From Clostridiales bacterium (GTDB lineage: Bacteria > Bacillota > Clostridia > Christensenellales > Aristaeellaceae), in NCBI GenBank assembly GCA_015056205.1, contig SVGS01000009.1, forward strand, positions 38,338 to 102,337: a DNA stretch of 64,000 bases, written 5' to 3'. Below the pieces are notes generated by a model that worked only from the letters and a program-made list of their open reading frames with translations, was not told where the DNA came from and searched no databases. Position 1 is the first letter of the stretch. Each line of letters starts with the position of its first letter. This document shows positions 42,259 through 49,984 of this stretch, one piece after another. A program made the position numbers and the translations under genes.

Positions 42259-42938
42259 GCGGCGGGCAGAAGCAGCGCGTTGCCATCGCGCGGACGCTGG
42301 CAACGGATCCTGAGCTGATCCTGCTGGATGAACCGACAAGCGCTCTGGATCCCACGATGGTTGGTGAAGTACAGGCGGTCATCCGGGATCTGGCCGGGAC
42401 CGGAAAGACCATGATGATTGTGACCCATGAGATGAACTTCGCCCGCTCCATCTGCAACCGGGTTTTCTATATGGATCAGGGAATAATCCTTGAGGACGGA
42501 ACACCGGAACAGGTTTTCAGCCATCCGCTGAATGAGCAGACCCGGCGGTTTGTCCGTAAACTGAAGGTGCTGGAGCTGCTGATCGAAAGCCGGGAATATG
42601 ACTTTGCCGGCGCGGGCACTGCCATTGATCTGTACTGTCTGCGCAGCAATATTCCGCCGCGAATCAAGTACCGTATCCACCTGGTTTTCGAGGAACTGGT
42701 GCAGCAGATCCTGCTGCCGGTACTGGACCGGACGGCGATCCATGCAGCTATGGAGTATTCGGAAGATCAGGAAACGGCAACGATCACCTTTGCCTATGGC
42801 GGCGAACGCTTTGACCCGACGGCAGGGGAGAACGATCTGGCCCGCACGGTGCTGACACGGTCAGTCAATGAATTTACATATAACTATACCGGAGACGAGG
42901 AACTGTCCAATACAGTATGCGCGGTGATCCGGCCCTGA
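42243..42938 (+). pseudogene. 5'-truncated amino-acid ABC ATPase with anti-sigma-like C-terminal domain
   Basis: Frame begins abruptly at LSGGQKQRVAIARTLA (the ABC signature) and continues LILLDEPTSALDPTMVGE and MMIVTHEMNFARSICNRVFY, as in GlnQ/HisP-type ATPases. Walker A and the first half of the domain are missing. After about residue 110 a second domain follows (YCLRSNIPPRIKYRIHLVFE, then ELVQQILLPVL) resembling the RsbW-like tail of the MATE protein at 11.4 kb but with degenerate ATP boxes. The junction with the GNAT-nucleotidyltransferase gene is at the first visible codon. Confidence 0.8.
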
Positions 42939-42964
42939 AGCGGTACGGAGCAGGCTGTCCGTGG

Positions 42965-43108
42965 ATGAGAAAATCAATCAGAACAGAAGACAAACATCGC
43001 TTTGTCTGCTACAATATCCCGGACAAGAAAATCCCGCTGGGATATCCCGCTGAGGAACGGCCGCAGCAGGATCGCTTTGACGCCGCCCGGATTCATTGGG
43101 TAGAATGA
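42965..43108 (+). pseudogene. Nitroreductase C-terminal fragment
   Basis: HRFVCYNIPDKKIPLGYPAE then ERPQQDRFDAARIHWVE is the characteristic end of a nitroreductase-family protein (GYPAEE...DRFD). The preceding 150 residues, including the FMN site, are absent. Another nitroreductase piece, from the N-terminal half, is at about 53.0 kb on the minus strand. Confidence 0.65.
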
Positions 43109-43146
43109 TCCGGGAATGAACCGGATATGCGGAGGGGGTGTAAAGA

Positions 43147-44244
43147 CTGCCATTCCAAATTATCAGAAGCGACATCACAACAGTTAAGGCGGATGTGATT
43201 GTAAATACGGCCAATCCATATCCGGTCATCGGAAACGGAACAGACAGCGCTGTTTATCGCGCAGCCGGTGAGCAGCTGCTGCTTGCTGAACGGAAACGGA
43301 TTGGCAATATCGCTCCGGGTCAAGCCGCTGTAACACCGGCATTCAATCTGCCTGCCAGGTTTATTATTCATACGGTCGGACCGGTATGGGTGGATGGGAA
43401 TCACGGTGAACGGGATATCCTTCACTCGTGCTATGAGAAGTCCCTGAGCAAAGCAGCGGAGCTGAAGGCTGACAGCATTGCTTTCCCCCTGATCGCAACC
43501 GGAGTGTATGGCTTTCCGAGGGATGAAGCTCTGAATATTGCTCTTGCCGAGATTGGAAAGTTTCTGCTGACCCATGACATGAAAGTCATTCTGGTTGTTT
43601 TCGACCGCAAAGCGTTTGAACTTTCCGGGCTGCTCGTCGGCGATATTGATGAATTCATCGATGATCATGGCGTTCAGATCGCGCGGGAGACGGAGTACGG
43701 CGTCAGTATGAATCGCCTGGAAAGCCGCGGGATGGAATGGACCGGTATGCCCGCGGACGGGAAGCTGTTCCGCCGCGGAACAGAACGCACAGACACTGAA
43801 GAGGAAGAAGAACTCTTCGACGGTGCTCCGGCTCCCATGGATCCTACGAGCGAACCATTCATGGACGTGGAAAACGAGTCGCTTGACGACGTGCTTCAGC
43901 ATACCGGAGATACTTTCCAGCAAAAACTTTTTGAGCTGATCGATGCCAGTGGGATGGACGACGTGACAGTCTATAAGAAGGCCAACATTGACCGAAAAGT
44001 ATTCTCCCGGATTCGTTGTAAAGAAGACTACAAGCCGAAGAAGAAAACCGCGGTGGCTTTCGCCATCGCCCTGCAGCTGGACATGCCGACAATGCTGGAT
44101 CTCTTGTCCAGGGCAGAAATTGCCTTCTCACCCAGCAACAAGTTCGATCTGGTCATCACGTACTTTGTGACCCATGGCATATACGACATTTACGAGATCA
44201 ATGCGGCTCTGTTCAAATACGGACAGCCGATTCTCGGAGAATAA
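43147..44244 (+). CDS. Macro domain protein with C-terminal helical domain, apparent CTG start
   Basis: 365 residues if started at CTG 43147. FQIIRSDITTVKADVIVNTA, NPYPVIGNGTDSAVYRAAG and IAFPLIATGVYGFPRDEAL form an ADP-ribose-binding macro domain (residues 1-175). An acidic linker follows (TEEEEELFDG), then a C-terminal domain (VTVYKKANIDRKVFSRIRCK, later PSNKFDLVITYFVTHGIYDI) found in many clostridial signalling proteins. An in-frame TAA lies at 43141, and the only later start (GTG 43195) would delete the first strand of the macro fold, so CTG behind GGAGGGGG is the best start. Probably hydrolyses or reads ADP-ribose marks. Confidence 0.8.
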   Translation: MPFQIIRSDITTVKADVIVNTANPYPVIGNGTDSAVYRAAGEQLLLAERKRIGNIAPGQAAVTPAFNLPARFIIHTVGPVWVDGNHGERDILHSCYEKSLSKAAELKADSIAFPLIATGVYGFPRDEALNIALAEIGKFLLTHDMKVILVVFDRKAFELSGLLVGDIDEFIDDHGVQIARETEYGVSMNRLESRGMEWTGMPADGKLFRRGTERTDTEEEEELFDGAPAPMDPTSEPFMDVENESLDDVLQHTGDTFQQKLFELIDASGMDDVTVYKKANIDRKVFSRIRCKEDYKPKKKTAVAFAIALQLDMPTMLDLLSRAEIAFSPSNKFDLVITYFVTHGIYDIYEINAALFKYGQPILGE

Positions 44245-44299
44245 AACGGAAGTAGTTGAATTCAGGTCAGAGCAGAGAATGAATTGGAGGGAAATGATC

Positions 44300-44833
44300 A
44301 TGAAAGAACAGATCAATGTTTTTGACTATTCTGAACAGATTATGAAAGCGCTGCGCCGGGGGATCCTGCTGAATACCAACGGTGACAAGTTTAACAGTAT
44401 GGTCATCAGCTGGGGCCATTTTGGTGTTATCTGGGGAGAACCGACCTTTGTCGTTTATGTGCGGGAGCATCGCTACACAAAATCTCAGCTGGACAAAACC
44501 ATGGAATTCACGCTCAGCATCCCGCTGGATAAACCCGATCCGCTGATCAGCAAAGTGTGCGGAAGTCTGTCCGGGCACAATATTGACAAGGTGAAAGAAG
44601 CAAAGCTGACGCTTGCTGATCCGGAAACAAACAACACTCCGGCGGTTGCGGAATATCCGCTCACGCTGGAGTGCAAAGTGCTTTATACCCGGAAGCAGGA
44701 GCTGGCCCTGATTCCGGAAGATATCCGGGAAACCAATTATCCTCAGGATGTGGACGGAACAAATCCTCTGGCCAATCGCGATCCGCATACTGCTTATATC
44801 GGCAGAATTGTAAATGCCTATATTATCAGGTAA
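44300..44833 (+). CDS. Flavin reductase-like protein (DIM6/NTAB family)
   Basis: 177 residues from ATG 44300 (GGAGGG 8 nt upstream). ILLNTNGDKFNSMVISWGHF near residues 21-40 and YVREHRYTKSQLDKTMEFTL near 56-75 match FMN-binding split-barrel flavin reductases. Cytoplasmic; electron partner unknown. Confidence 0.85.
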   Translation: MKEQINVFDYSEQIMKALRRGILLNTNGDKFNSMVISWGHFGVIWGEPTFVVYVREHRYTKSQLDKTMEFTLSIPLDKPDPLISKVCGSLSGHNIDKVKEAKLTLADPETNNTPAVAEYPLTLECKVLYTRKQELALIPEDIRETNYPQDVDGTNPLANRDPHTAYIGRIVNAYIIR

Positions 44834-44876
44834 GAAGGCACTTTTCTGTTTTTCAAAAGCGCCGTGCCGGGATCAC

Positions 44877-44901
44877 TTTCATGGTCCGCCTGAAGAGAAT
44901 T
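44877..44901 (-). repeat. 25-nt repeat at an HMA-gene 3' end, copy 1
   Basis: TTTCATGGTCCGC-Y-TGAAGAGAATT (plus strand) recurs at 47601-47625. In minus orientation each copy lies between the end of a coding frame (FSSxGP-stop) and a hairpin. Confidence 0.6.
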
Positions 44902-45139
44902 ATGCTTCAGCGGTTCCGGGTTCACCGGCTTCCACCTGGCGCTCATCGTATAGAAACAGTACAGTGCCGACAGAAGGATTGATCTGTACCTCGTGAACAG
45001 CGCCGGTTTCTTCCATTTGTCTTTTCATTTGTGCCGCTGCTTCAGGATTTGCTGTTACAGCAGGCATATACAGCCGAATGCGCCCGGGGATACTTGCCCG
45101 GACTTCCGCAATTCTATCGTCAGGCTCTATGTGACACAT
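44900..45139 (-). CDS. HMA-type domain protein, probably rearranged at its 5' end
   Basis: 79 residues. VRASIPGRIRLYMPAVTANP then VHEVQINPSVGTVLFLYDE matches the HMA_2-like family (SIPGRxRLxVP...NPxTGSxLxxYD). These bind metals or act as accessory domains of P-type ATPases. The first seven residues (MCHIEPDD) are antisense to a phosphodiesterase fragment, so the native start was lost and replaced. The stop lies just before the 25-nt repeat; without a shift the family tail would run on as FSSGGP. Confidence 0.55.
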   Translation of the reverse strand: MCHIEPDDRIAEVRASIPGRIRLYMPAVTANPEAAAQMKRQMEETGAVHEVQINPSVGTVLFLYDERQVEAGEPGTAEA

Positions 45140-45196
45140 CCCGGAGTTACTGTTGACGGCATCATGACAAAGATGGGTTTGCTGGGAAAACTTTAA
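45114..45196 (+). pseudogene. Phosphodiesterase C-terminal fragment (copy of 27.57-27.65 kb)
   Basis: IVRLYVTHPGVTVDGIMTKM then GLLGKL is nearly identical to the last 26 residues of the YfcE-like protein at 26957-27646. Similarity continues through the stop and the following ribosome site (GAAACGGAGGATCGGT-ATG versus GAAACCGGAGGAACGGT-ATG). Confidence 0.85.
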
Positions 45197-45212
45197 GAAA
45201 CGGAGGATCGGT

Positions 45213-45737
45213 ATGCGCCTGTTTGTTGGTCTCCGGCCATCTGAAGCATTCCGGAGGGCATTGTCAGAATTGCAAGGCCAGCTTCAGGATGCCGGTATAG
45301 CTGCAAAGTACCTGAATCCTGCCAATCTGCACATGACCCTGGCGTTTATCGGTGAGTGGCCTGAAAATGTCGCCGGCATTCTGCCGTCAGTGAAACAGCC
45401 ATTCTCACTTACACTTTCCAACGTTGGCCTTTTCAGGGAAGCAAAAGTGATCTGGGCCGGTGTTGAAGCATCTGAGCCGTTGGACCAACTGGCCGGATGC
45501 GTTCGGAATAATCTTTCTGCGGCAGGTGTTCCGTTTGATCCAAAGCCATTTGTTCCACATATTACACTGGGACGGAAACCGATTGTTCCGGTGGCATTCG
45601 ACTTTTCAGACATTATAATTCCTGCAGCGGAAATGACGGTATCGGATGTGTTTCTCTACCGGTCTGACCGCGGCGAAAACGGGATGGTATATTCTGCGAT
45701 TGGAAGTGCTTCGGAGAAAGGATGGGCATCTTCATGA
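45213..45737 (+). CDS. thpR: RNA 2',3'-cyclic phosphodiesterase (2'-5' RNA ligase family)
   Basis: 174 residues. Two catalytic H-x-T motifs, NLHMTLAFIG near residue 41 and VPHITLGRK near 109, define the 2H phosphoesterase fold. RLFVGLRPSEAFRRAL opening is typical. It may process tRNA-like 2',3'-cyclic ends. CGGAGG upstream belongs to the fragment of the phosphodiesterase locus. Confidence 0.92.
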   Translation: MRLFVGLRPSEAFRRALSELQGQLQDAGIAAKYLNPANLHMTLAFIGEWPENVAGILPSVKQPFSLTLSNVGLFREAKVIWAGVEASEPLDQLAGCVRNNLSAAGVPFDPKPFVPHITLGRKPIVPVAFDFSDIIIPAAEMTVSDVFLYRSDRGENGMVYSAIGSASEKGWASS

Positions 45738-45795
45738 GCCTTTTTGTCATTGGAGATCCGGTTTTTATAATCGGGTTTCACGGAGAATCTTCCTT

Positions 45796-46656
45796 TTACT
45801 TTTTCTTCGCCAGCAGAATGGTTCTGGCATTCTCCTCTGTATCGTCTGATTCATCATATCCGTCATACGGCGCGTCCGGATCGGGAACCCGCTTATGCAG
45901 CCTGGAACAAAGTTTGTCCCGGTGGGCAAACACGAAATCCAGATCGTCAGACCAGCCGGTATGTCCGGTAATGACCGCAATCTTCCGGTTTCTGGCCCGC
46001 AGATTCTTTTCGAGTTTTTCCAGGCTCTGCACAGATAATTTGTTGCTTTCCGCCAGCATGGCGATAAAGCTGTATCCGCCGTCCGCACCGAACCAGATCG
46101 TATCGCCGGTGAACAGGTATTGATCATCCACCAGGTAGACCATGTGGCCCCAGGTATGCCCCGGAACCAACAGGCATTCCACCTTGATCCCTTCAATATC
46201 CAGAATCTGCCCGTCTTTCAGCAGCCTTCGCTCATTGGTCATTTGGACCATGGGCAGCTTGTAAAGACCGTGGATCACCTTCCGCCGCTTTTCCCCTGTG
46301 ATATAGCGGTTTTCAATCTCGCTGAGGTAGACGGTGGCGTCCCTGAACAGCTGTTCGCTGTCCGATTCAAGCGCTCCGACGTGATCAGTATCCTGATGGG
46401 TGATCAGAATATGGCTGATGGAGGAAGGATCAATATCCAGCCAGCCCATTTTCTCCTTCAGGCGCTCATAGTTATATCCCGCGTCAATCATGATGGTCAC
46501 ACCGTTTTTTGTATAGAAAAAGATGTTTGCGATCCATTCCCGCACACAGCTGACATGATCATCAATGCGGCCGGTATTCAATGGTTTGAATATCTGAGTT
46601 CCGCGGTAGATCCGGCTCATGGATTTCCGTTGATTCTCCGTATCTTTTCTGGACAT
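45796..46656 (-). CDS. Metallo-beta-lactamase fold hydrolase
   Basis: 286 residues from ATG 46656 (GGAG 9 nt upstream). Dimetal motifs: ITHQDTDHVGALE near 92-104 (HxDxDH variant of HxHxDH), VPGHTWGHMVYL near 174, FTGDTIWFG near 192 and VITGHTGW near 237. Resembles glyoxalase II-type and quorum-quenching hydrolases; substrate unknown. Cytoplasmic. Confidence 0.9.
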   Translation of the reverse strand: MSRKDTENQRKSMSRIYRGTQIFKPLNTGRIDDHVSCVREWIANIFFYTKNGVTIMIDAGYNYERLKEKMGWLDIDPSSISHILITHQDTDHVGALESDSEQLFRDATVYLSEIENRYITGEKRRKVIHGLYKLPMVQMTNERRLLKDGQILDIEGIKVECLLVPGHTWGHMVYLVDDQYLFTGDTIWFGADGGYSFIAMLAESNKLSVQSLEKLEKNLRARNRKIAVITGHTGWSDDLDFVFAHRDKLCSRLHKRVPDPDAPYDGYDESDDTEENARTILLAKKK

Positions 46657-46676
46657 TTTCTGCAGCTCCTTCCGTT

Positions 46677-47220
46677 TTACACACTTTTTGTTCGTTCCCA
46701 GCCGTCGCCCGCATCTGTTGGATGCCGGATAAAATCGAAATCGCAGCAATCTCCGCCCTGGCACAGTGTTTTACTGCGTTTAAAGTCAGTAAACGGAAGA
46801 TTCCCGTAATTGATGATATCCGAGTGGCAGAACATGGCTCCCAACTTCATCAGGTTCTGCTCCTCAAAGATATGGTTATAAACACATTCCCGACATTCAA
46901 AGTGGAAACGGTCTTTCGAATCTTCATCCAGATGCCACTCGTATTTCCACCCGGCACCGGAACCACGGCGGAATCCAAAGGGAAGGATTTTCTTCATGGC
47001 GGGCAGGAACCAGGAATGCTTGTAAGGAACGATACAGGGCAATGGAAGTCAGAATCTGAGCGATATGCTTATAGTTTCCCTTATCACAGTATTGCTGTTC
47101 TTCCAGCAGCAGGATGCGCATGCGCTGATAAACATCCCGCTGAATATCTTCAGGCAAGGTAGGAAAAAACTCCTTATATCGGCTGATAGCAACCAGCTTC
47201 TCAGGGGCATAGCTTTTCAT
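46677..47220 (-). pseudogene. ATC-hydrolase-like gene split by a frameshift
   Basis: The first frame (46924-47220, ATG 47220, AGGAG upstream) reads MKSYAPEKLVAISRYKEFFP and RILLLEEQQYCDKGNYKHIA up to about SIALYRSLQ. The continuing family sequence is then in another frame (46677-47042): RDFHFECRE-like FHFECRECVYNHIFEEQNLM, FTDFKRSKTLCQGGDCCDFD. Together they resemble the L-2-amino-thiazoline-4-carboxylate hydrolase family (PF14196), whose C-terminal half has this Cys-rich GGDxCDF end. The shift lies near 47030-47042. An operator of the GTTAG type lies 17 bp upstream of the start. Confidence 0.7.
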
Positions 47221-47236
47221 GGTGCTCTCCTGTCTT

Positions 47237-47252
47237 GTTAGATTTTTCTAAC
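47237..47252. promoter_or_regulatory. Operator GTTAG-N6-CTAAC, third copy
   Basis: GTTAG-ATTTTT-CTAAC directly upstream of the frameshifted ATC-hydrolase-like gene; identical half-sites to the flavodoxin operators. Confidence 0.65.
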
Positions 47253-47271
47253 TTCACTGCATAAAGAAAAA

Positions 47272-47466
47272 TTATTCGGCTGCCTGCGCGGCTCTTTTTA
47301 CGCCCGGCTTTTGCTTTTCCGGCTTAACAACGTCCTCCGGAATAGCCCAGGATTTGCCGAACCGTTCCACGCCCGGAACACGTCCGTCCTGAATGTATTG
47401 ATTAACCCATCTCACAGAGATGTTCCATTTGCGGGCCGCTTCCTTTGCTGATAAATATCCTTTCAT
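47272..47466 (-). CDS. Excisionase-like helix-turn-helix protein
   Basis: 64 residues. MKGYLSAKEAARKWNISVRW then VNQYIQDGRVPGVERFGKSW is a MerR/excisionase-type HTH_17 domain; a basic tail follows. G-GAGGGGAG upstream. Proteins like this bind DNA as accessory factors. It sits between two GTTAG operators and is a candidate for the local regulator or a mobile-element remnant. Confidence 0.8.
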   Translation of the reverse strand: MKGYLSAKEAARKWNISVRWVNQYIQDGRVPGVERFGKSWAIPEDVVKPEKQKPGVKRAAQAAE

Positions 47467-47488
47467 TTACTCCCCTCCAATCCCGTAG

Positions 47489-47504
47489 GTTAGTCACAAC
47501 TTAC
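47489..47504. promoter_or_regulatory. Operator-like GTTAG-N6-CTTAC
   Basis: GTTAG-TCACAA-CTTAC, one mismatch from the other three sites, 22 bp upstream of the HTH gene. Confidence 0.45.
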
Positions 47505-47568
47505 TTGATTCATTGTATTCCAATAATAGCAGATTGCAAGCTTTTTCTGATTGTAGTCAATAATCGAC

Positions 47569-47600
47569 AAAAAAAGACTGCCGCAGTTCCGACGGCAATC
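47569..47600 (-). terminator. Intrinsic terminator
   Basis: Minus strand GATTGCCG / CGGCAGTC stem (one G-T pair), 9-nt loop, then seven T. Confidence 0.85.
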
Positions 47601-47625
47601 TTTCATGGTCCGCTTGAAGAGAATT
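47601..47625 (-). repeat. 25-nt repeat, copy 2, within a remnant transcript
   Basis: Same sequence as 44877-44901 (one difference). Upstream on the minus strand are GGGAGG-AAAC-ATG with a 14-codon frame (MSEIVLCSVDLFRA) and an extended -10 (TGATATAAT near 47744). The tail reads PGAQEFSSSGP-stop, matching the shifted end of the HMA-type gene, so this is a 3' remnant of the same family plus its terminator. Confidence 0.5.
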
Positions 47626-47825
47626 CTTGTGCACCCGGTATCGGAAGCCTACGCCCTGAACAGATCCACAGAACACAAAACAATTTCAGACATGTTTCCT
47701 CCCTCATGAGCCGATCACATGTATATATGGCAATTATATCATGAATCCTTTTGTTTTTGAAGGAATAACATGGTATACTGATTTCCGTGAACGACTGAAA
47801 AATCAAGGAAAGGGCGGTTTCCATG

Positions 47826-48029
47826 TACGGAGAAACGAGAGCATATCACAGAACTTAAATTCTGATGTGTGCAGTTGACAATGCGGTTCAGATTCTGTTC
47901 AATGCACGAAAGCCTTATGGCGCAAATGTCCGGATAGGGCAGGTTTGCCGGGATGTCTGTTGGCAAGAAAACTTCGAAGATATATTTTGTTTTTCTTTTT
48001 CATCAACGTTGAGAATCGGGTGATTATTC
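47826..48029 (+). other. Region before azlC, possible promoter
   Basis: TTGACA, 17 nt, TTCAAT at about 47876-47904. A 56-codon frame (ATG 47862) with no recognised domain runs through it; not supported as a gene. Confidence 0.35.
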
Positions 48030-48725
48030 GTGAAAGAATTACGATTTGCAGTTATAAACACGATTCCGATATTCTTCACTTATCTGTTCATCGGCATCGC
48101 CTTTGGCGTTTTGATGAGTGACGCGGGATACAGTGTGTTGCTCACAACAGCTTCCAGCTTTTTCATTTTTGCCGGATCGATGCAGCTTATCATGGTGCCC
48201 ATGATGACATCCGGGGCCTCTCTTCTCTCGCTGGCAATCATGGCGTTTTTTATCAATGCACGGCATGTTTTCTACGGGATCGGCTTTATCGAAAAGTTCC
48301 GTAAAATGGGCTGGAAATACCCCTATATGATCCTGACTCTGACCGATGAGACCTATTCTGTTCTCTGCTCTGTGAAGTATGACGAAGGGATTGATGAAGA
48401 TAAAGCCTCTTTTCTCATCGCCATGCTGAATCATTTTTACTGGATCTTTGGAAGTTTTATCGGAGCATGTGCAGGACGGTTTTTACATTTTGACATGCGT
48501 GGGATCGAATTCTCCGCTACAGCGTTTTTCCTTGTGGTTGTAGTGAACCAATGGCATCAGTATCGTACAAGGCTCCCTTTTCTGACCGCTGCAGTATGTG
48601 CTTTAGGGTTTTATCTGTTGTTGGGAAAAGAATATTTCCTGATTCCCACACTGGTTACCTGCCTGGCTGCGCTGTTATTCCTCCGTAAGCCTGTTGAACA
48701 GCAGGAGGGCATGAAGGATGAATAA
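48030..48725 (+). CDS. azlC: Branched-chain amino acid exporter subunit AzlC
   Basis: 231 residues from GTG 48030. Five to six membrane segments with PIFFTYLFIGIAFGVLM near the start and FFINARHVFYGIGFIEKFR near residues 73-91, the AzlC signature. Forms a two-subunit exporter with AzlD, whose start it overlaps by 8 nt. Confidence 0.93.
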   Translation: MKELRFAVINTIPIFFTYLFIGIAFGVLMSDAGYSVLLTTASSFFIFAGSMQLIMVPMMTSGASLLSLAIMAFFINARHVFYGIGFIEKFRKMGWKYPYMILTLTDETYSVLCSVKYDEGIDEDKASFLIAMLNHFYWIFGSFIGACAGRFLHFDMRGIEFSATAFFLVVVVNQWHQYRTRLPFLTAAVCALGFYLLLGKEYFLIPTLVTCLAALLFLRKPVEQQEGMKDE

Positions 48726-49041
48726 TACAATGTATCCCATCGCGGTTATCGGAGTCATCGCAGTTGTTACCTGGGCTCTTCGCGCATTTCCGTTTCTGCT
48801 GTTCGGAAACAGGCCTTTGCCAAAAGTGATCCGGTACCTCGGAAAAGCGCTCCCGCCTGCCATTATGACGGTGCTTGTGATCTACTGTTTGCGTGATATT
48901 TCCTTCAGTCAGTCACCGTTCGGCATTCCGGAACTCGCTGCCTGTGCGCTGGTAGTTATCCTTCAGGTTGTACGTAAAAACATGTATCTGTCCATTATTG
49001 CGGGAACTGTATGCTATATGATCCTGATTCGCGTCATGTAA
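48718..49041 (+). CDS. azlD: Branched-chain amino acid exporter subunit AzlD
   Basis: 107 residues, four hydrophobic helices; TWALRAFPFLLFGNRPLPKV near residue 17 is typical of AzlD. Translationally coupled to azlC. Confidence 0.9.
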   Translation: MNNTMYPIAVIGVIAVVTWALRAFPFLLFGNRPLPKVIRYLGKALPPAIMTVLVIYCLRDISFSQSPFGIPELAACALVVILQVVRKNMYLSIIAGTVCYMILIRVM

Positions 49042-49106
49042 AACAAATTTTTCGTTTTCCGTTTCATTGGAGGCAGAGATTCGAATCATCAAGTAGTTCA
49101 CTTTGA

Positions 49107-49688
49107 TTACTTTCCGAACTTGATGTTCAGATCTTCGTTTAGCGTCCTGGCTACGCCTTTTTTGATGATACCGTCACCGATCTTATAAGTGAACTCATCG
49201 GGAATGATCTCGCTGGACAACTCATACAGCATTGTTTCTACCAGCCCGGCAAGGATACAGTTTGCCACATCATTTTTTACGTCATTACCGGTTTTGTAAT
49301 CCAACCCAATATCTTCCGCAAAATGCTCCTTGATATATTCCCGATAATTTACGGCAAACTCTCCGCCGCGCTGTTCCAGAACCAGCGGAACGAGATATTT
49401 TCGATTCTCCCGAAACATCTTTCGCATTTCGATCATGATCTGCCGGAAGTCGCCCCTGTCCCGGTTTCCGCTCTCAACAGTGGAAACCAGCAGATCCATC
49501 ATGCGTGTCTTGATCTCTGCCAGAACATCATCGACCCAATCATAGTAAAAATAGAAGGTTGACTTGTGAATACCGGCTTTTTCGATGATTTTCTTTACCG
49601 TGATCCGTTCATTATTCATCATTAAATCCCAGTACGCATTTTCAATTTTGGCTTTTGTGCGTTCTCTGGCTTCCTTATACTGATTCAT
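49107..49688 (-). CDS. TetR/AcrR family regulator
   Basis: 193 residues. N-terminal HTH: ITVKKIIEKAGIHKSTFYFYYD near residues 29-50. C-terminal half is all-helical ligand domain. GAGGAG upstream of ATG 49688. It is divergent from the ACGX peptide gene (131-bp intergenic) and convergent with azlCD; it could control either. No clear palindrome stands out in the intergenic. Confidence 0.88.
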   Translation of the reverse strand: MNQYKEARERTKAKIENAYWDLMMNNERITVKKIIEKAGIHKSTFYFYYDWVDDVLAEIKTRMMDLLVSTVESGNRDRGDFRQIMIEMRKMFRENRKYLVPLVLEQRGGEFAVNYREYIKEHFAEDIGLDYKTGNDVKNDVANCILAGLVETMLYELSSEIIPDEFTYKIGDGIIKKGVARTLNEDLNIKFGK

Positions 49689-49819
49689 GAAAGAGACTCC
49701 TCATCTATAATTGCCCTGATCATAACACAAAATCCGACACTTAGTCTATATTTGACCAGTGCTTTCTTCCTGCCGGCTCTGTAAAATATCCATGGAATCT
49801 ATGAAAGGAGGAAAATACC

Positions 49820-49978
49820 ATGTTTGACGAAAAAGTAGCAAGCTCTGCTTGCGGAACAGCTGATCCCAAACCAACCCCTGCCTGCGGAACAAAAGATCCT
49901 GAGCCCGCGCCTGCCTGCGGAGCGAAAGATCCGGAACCCGCACCCGCTTGCGGAGCAAAAGACCCGGAAGCAAAGTAA
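49820..49978 (+). CDS. ACGX-repeat RiPP precursor peptide
   Basis: 52 residues: leader MFDEKVASS, then four Ala-Cys-Gly units. The last three are near-perfect 11-residue repeats (PACGTKDPEPA, PACGAKDPEPA, PACGAKDPEA) encoded by 33-bp DNA repeats; the first (SACGTADPKPT) is diverged. AAGGAGG lies 8 nt before ATG 49820. Cys occurs only in the ACG units. It is followed by a terminator, a radical SAM/SPASM protein and a dehydrogenase. This matches the peptide family catalogued as ACGX-repeat, partner of an ACGX-system radical SAM enzyme. The mature product is not known to me; likely Cys-centred crosslinks in each repeat. Confidence 0.85.
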   Translation: MFDEKVASSACGTADPKPTPACGTKDPEPAPACGAKDPEPAPACGAKDPEAK

Positions 49979-49984
49979 AAAAGC

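Noticed and set aside
49850..49970. 33-bp tandem repeats as a CRISPR or minisatellite
   Set aside because: The repeats are contiguous without spacers and lie in frame inside a short gene with a strong ribosome site; they encode the ACGX units.
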